This document shows positions 6,347 to 6,512 of a stretch of DNA of 6,512 nt, in pieces. The DNA comes from Bacillota bacterium (lineage in GTDB: Bacteria; Bacillota; Clostridia; DSM-8532). The stretch is taken from assembly GCA_023446675.1 (NCBI GenBank), contig JAEXPO010000047.1, positions 1-6,512 of the forward strand, given 5' to 3'. The translations under genes and the position numbers were made by a program. Each line of letters begins with the position of its first letter. Position 1 is the first letter of the stretch. The notes beneath the pieces were generated by a model that worked only from the letters and a program-made list of their open reading frames with translations, ran no database searches and was not told the DNA's origin.

Positions 6347-6414
6347 CAGGTACCTGTTGATATCATTGTACCGGTACCTGTTGAAAATGTCAACCGTTTT
6401 TATACAGGTACCGT
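6347..6414. promoter_or_regulatory. Triple palindromic operator cluster (GGTACC-centred), likely MarR binding sites
   Basis: CAGGTACCTG (6347-6356, perfect 10-bp palindrome), CCGGTACCTG (6371-6380) and CAGGTACCGT (6405-6414) share the core GGTACC. The first two extend identically as GGTACCTGTTGA. Centres are 24 and 34 bp apart. They sit just after the expected start of the leftward transcript, inside its promoter spacer next to the -10, and upstream of its -35. These are positions where a dimeric repressor would block transcription. Binding by the adjacent MarR protein is inferred. Confidence 0.7.
6365..6393 (-). promoter_or_regulatory. Promoter of the MarR gene
   Basis: On the minus strand TTGACA (6393-6388) and TACAAT (6370-6365) are separated by 17 bp. 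This is a perfect -35 and a -10 with one mismatch to TATAAT. Initiation is expected near 6358, leaving a leader of about 50 nt with the GGAGG site at its end. Confidence 0.8.
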
Positions 6415-6442
6415 AAGAAAATTTCTCAAAGGCAATTAATCA

Positions 6443-6471
6443 TTGACAGAGAGATTTTTCAGGTGTATAGT
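6443..6471 (+). promoter_or_regulatory. Divergent rightward promoter
   Basis: TTGACA (6443-6448) and TATAGT (6466-6471) are 17 bp apart, a strong SigA-type match, with initiation expected near 6478. A lone CAGGT half-site (6460-6464) lies in the spacer next to the -10, and the third full palindrome ends 28 bp before the -35, so control by the same regulator is plausible. Confidence 0.7.
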
Positions 6472-6479
6472 ATGTAAAA

Positions 6480-6512
6480 ATGAATAGGAAGGCTATGAGA
6501 AGGATTAGTAAG
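6480..6512 (+). CDS. Possible start of a divergent gene cut by the window end
   Basis: Two in-frame ATGs follow the rightward promoter. ATG 6480 is almost at the predicted transcript start and would be leaderless. ATG 6495 has AGGA (6486-6489) 5 nt upstream and gives MRRISK. The frame is open to the edge, but only 6-11 codons are visible, and a start beyond the window is possible. By analogy with other MarR loci the gene could encode an exporter or ABC transporter; nothing in the visible bases shows this. Confidence 0.35.
   Translation, partial: MNRKAMRRISK

Noticed and set aside
1..6512. CRISPR arrays, tRNA/rRNA genes, insertion sequences, attachment sites
   Set aside because: No spaced direct repeats, cloverleaf-like segments, transposase motifs or terminal inverted repeats were seen anywhere in the window.

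Overview
The window looks like a chromosomal segment of a low-to-mid GC Firmicute, most likely a Clostridia/Lachnospiraceae-type gut or anaerobic bacterium. The support is strong GGAGG-type ribosome binding sites, SigA-like promoters with 17-bp spacers, a tetrahydrofolate (THF) riboswitch in front of an ECF-transporter S-component, and a MarR regulator of clostridial style. The species cannot be named from the sequence.

Region 1 (1-4141, + strand) is a sugar-degradation operon fragment. The tail of an unidentified upstream gene overlaps, by 17 nt, the start of a 635-aa cytoplasmic TIM-barrel protein that resembles a glycoside hydrolase. Next, after 76 bp, comes a 687-aa GH36-like alpha-galactosidase-family enzyme with a clear nucleophile Asp and acid/base Asp. 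The two proteins can be laid side by side through the catalytic barrel, but the first one lacks the canonical GH36 acid/base motif. Neither has a signal peptide, so they probably process imported oligosaccharides or glycosides inside the cell.

Region 2 (4142-5351, + strand) is a separate folate-uptake unit. It has a near-consensus promoter (TAGACA-N17-TATAAT), a well-formed THF riboswitch aptamer at 4224-4323, and a long-range stem downstream that covers the Shine-Dalgarno sequence and ends in six T. It is followed by a 308-aa membrane protein of the FolT type with an enlarged middle and an unusual charged C-terminal tail.

Region 3 (5352-6512) is mostly on the - strand. A divergent promoter region at about 6340-6480 has three GGTACC-centred palindromes arranged around a TTGACA-N17-TACAAT promoter that reads leftward into a 229-aa MarR-family regulator with a Gly/His/Asp-rich tail. 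A second good promoter (TTGACA-N17-TATAGT) reads rightward into a gene cut by the window end. Downstream of the MarR gene are a strong intrinsic terminator and then a 26-codon small ORF with a perfect AAGGAGG ribosome binding site, encoding a hydrophobic peptide that I do not recognise. That small gene, the MarR operator cluster and the non-canonical active site of the first hydrolase are the least explained parts of the window.
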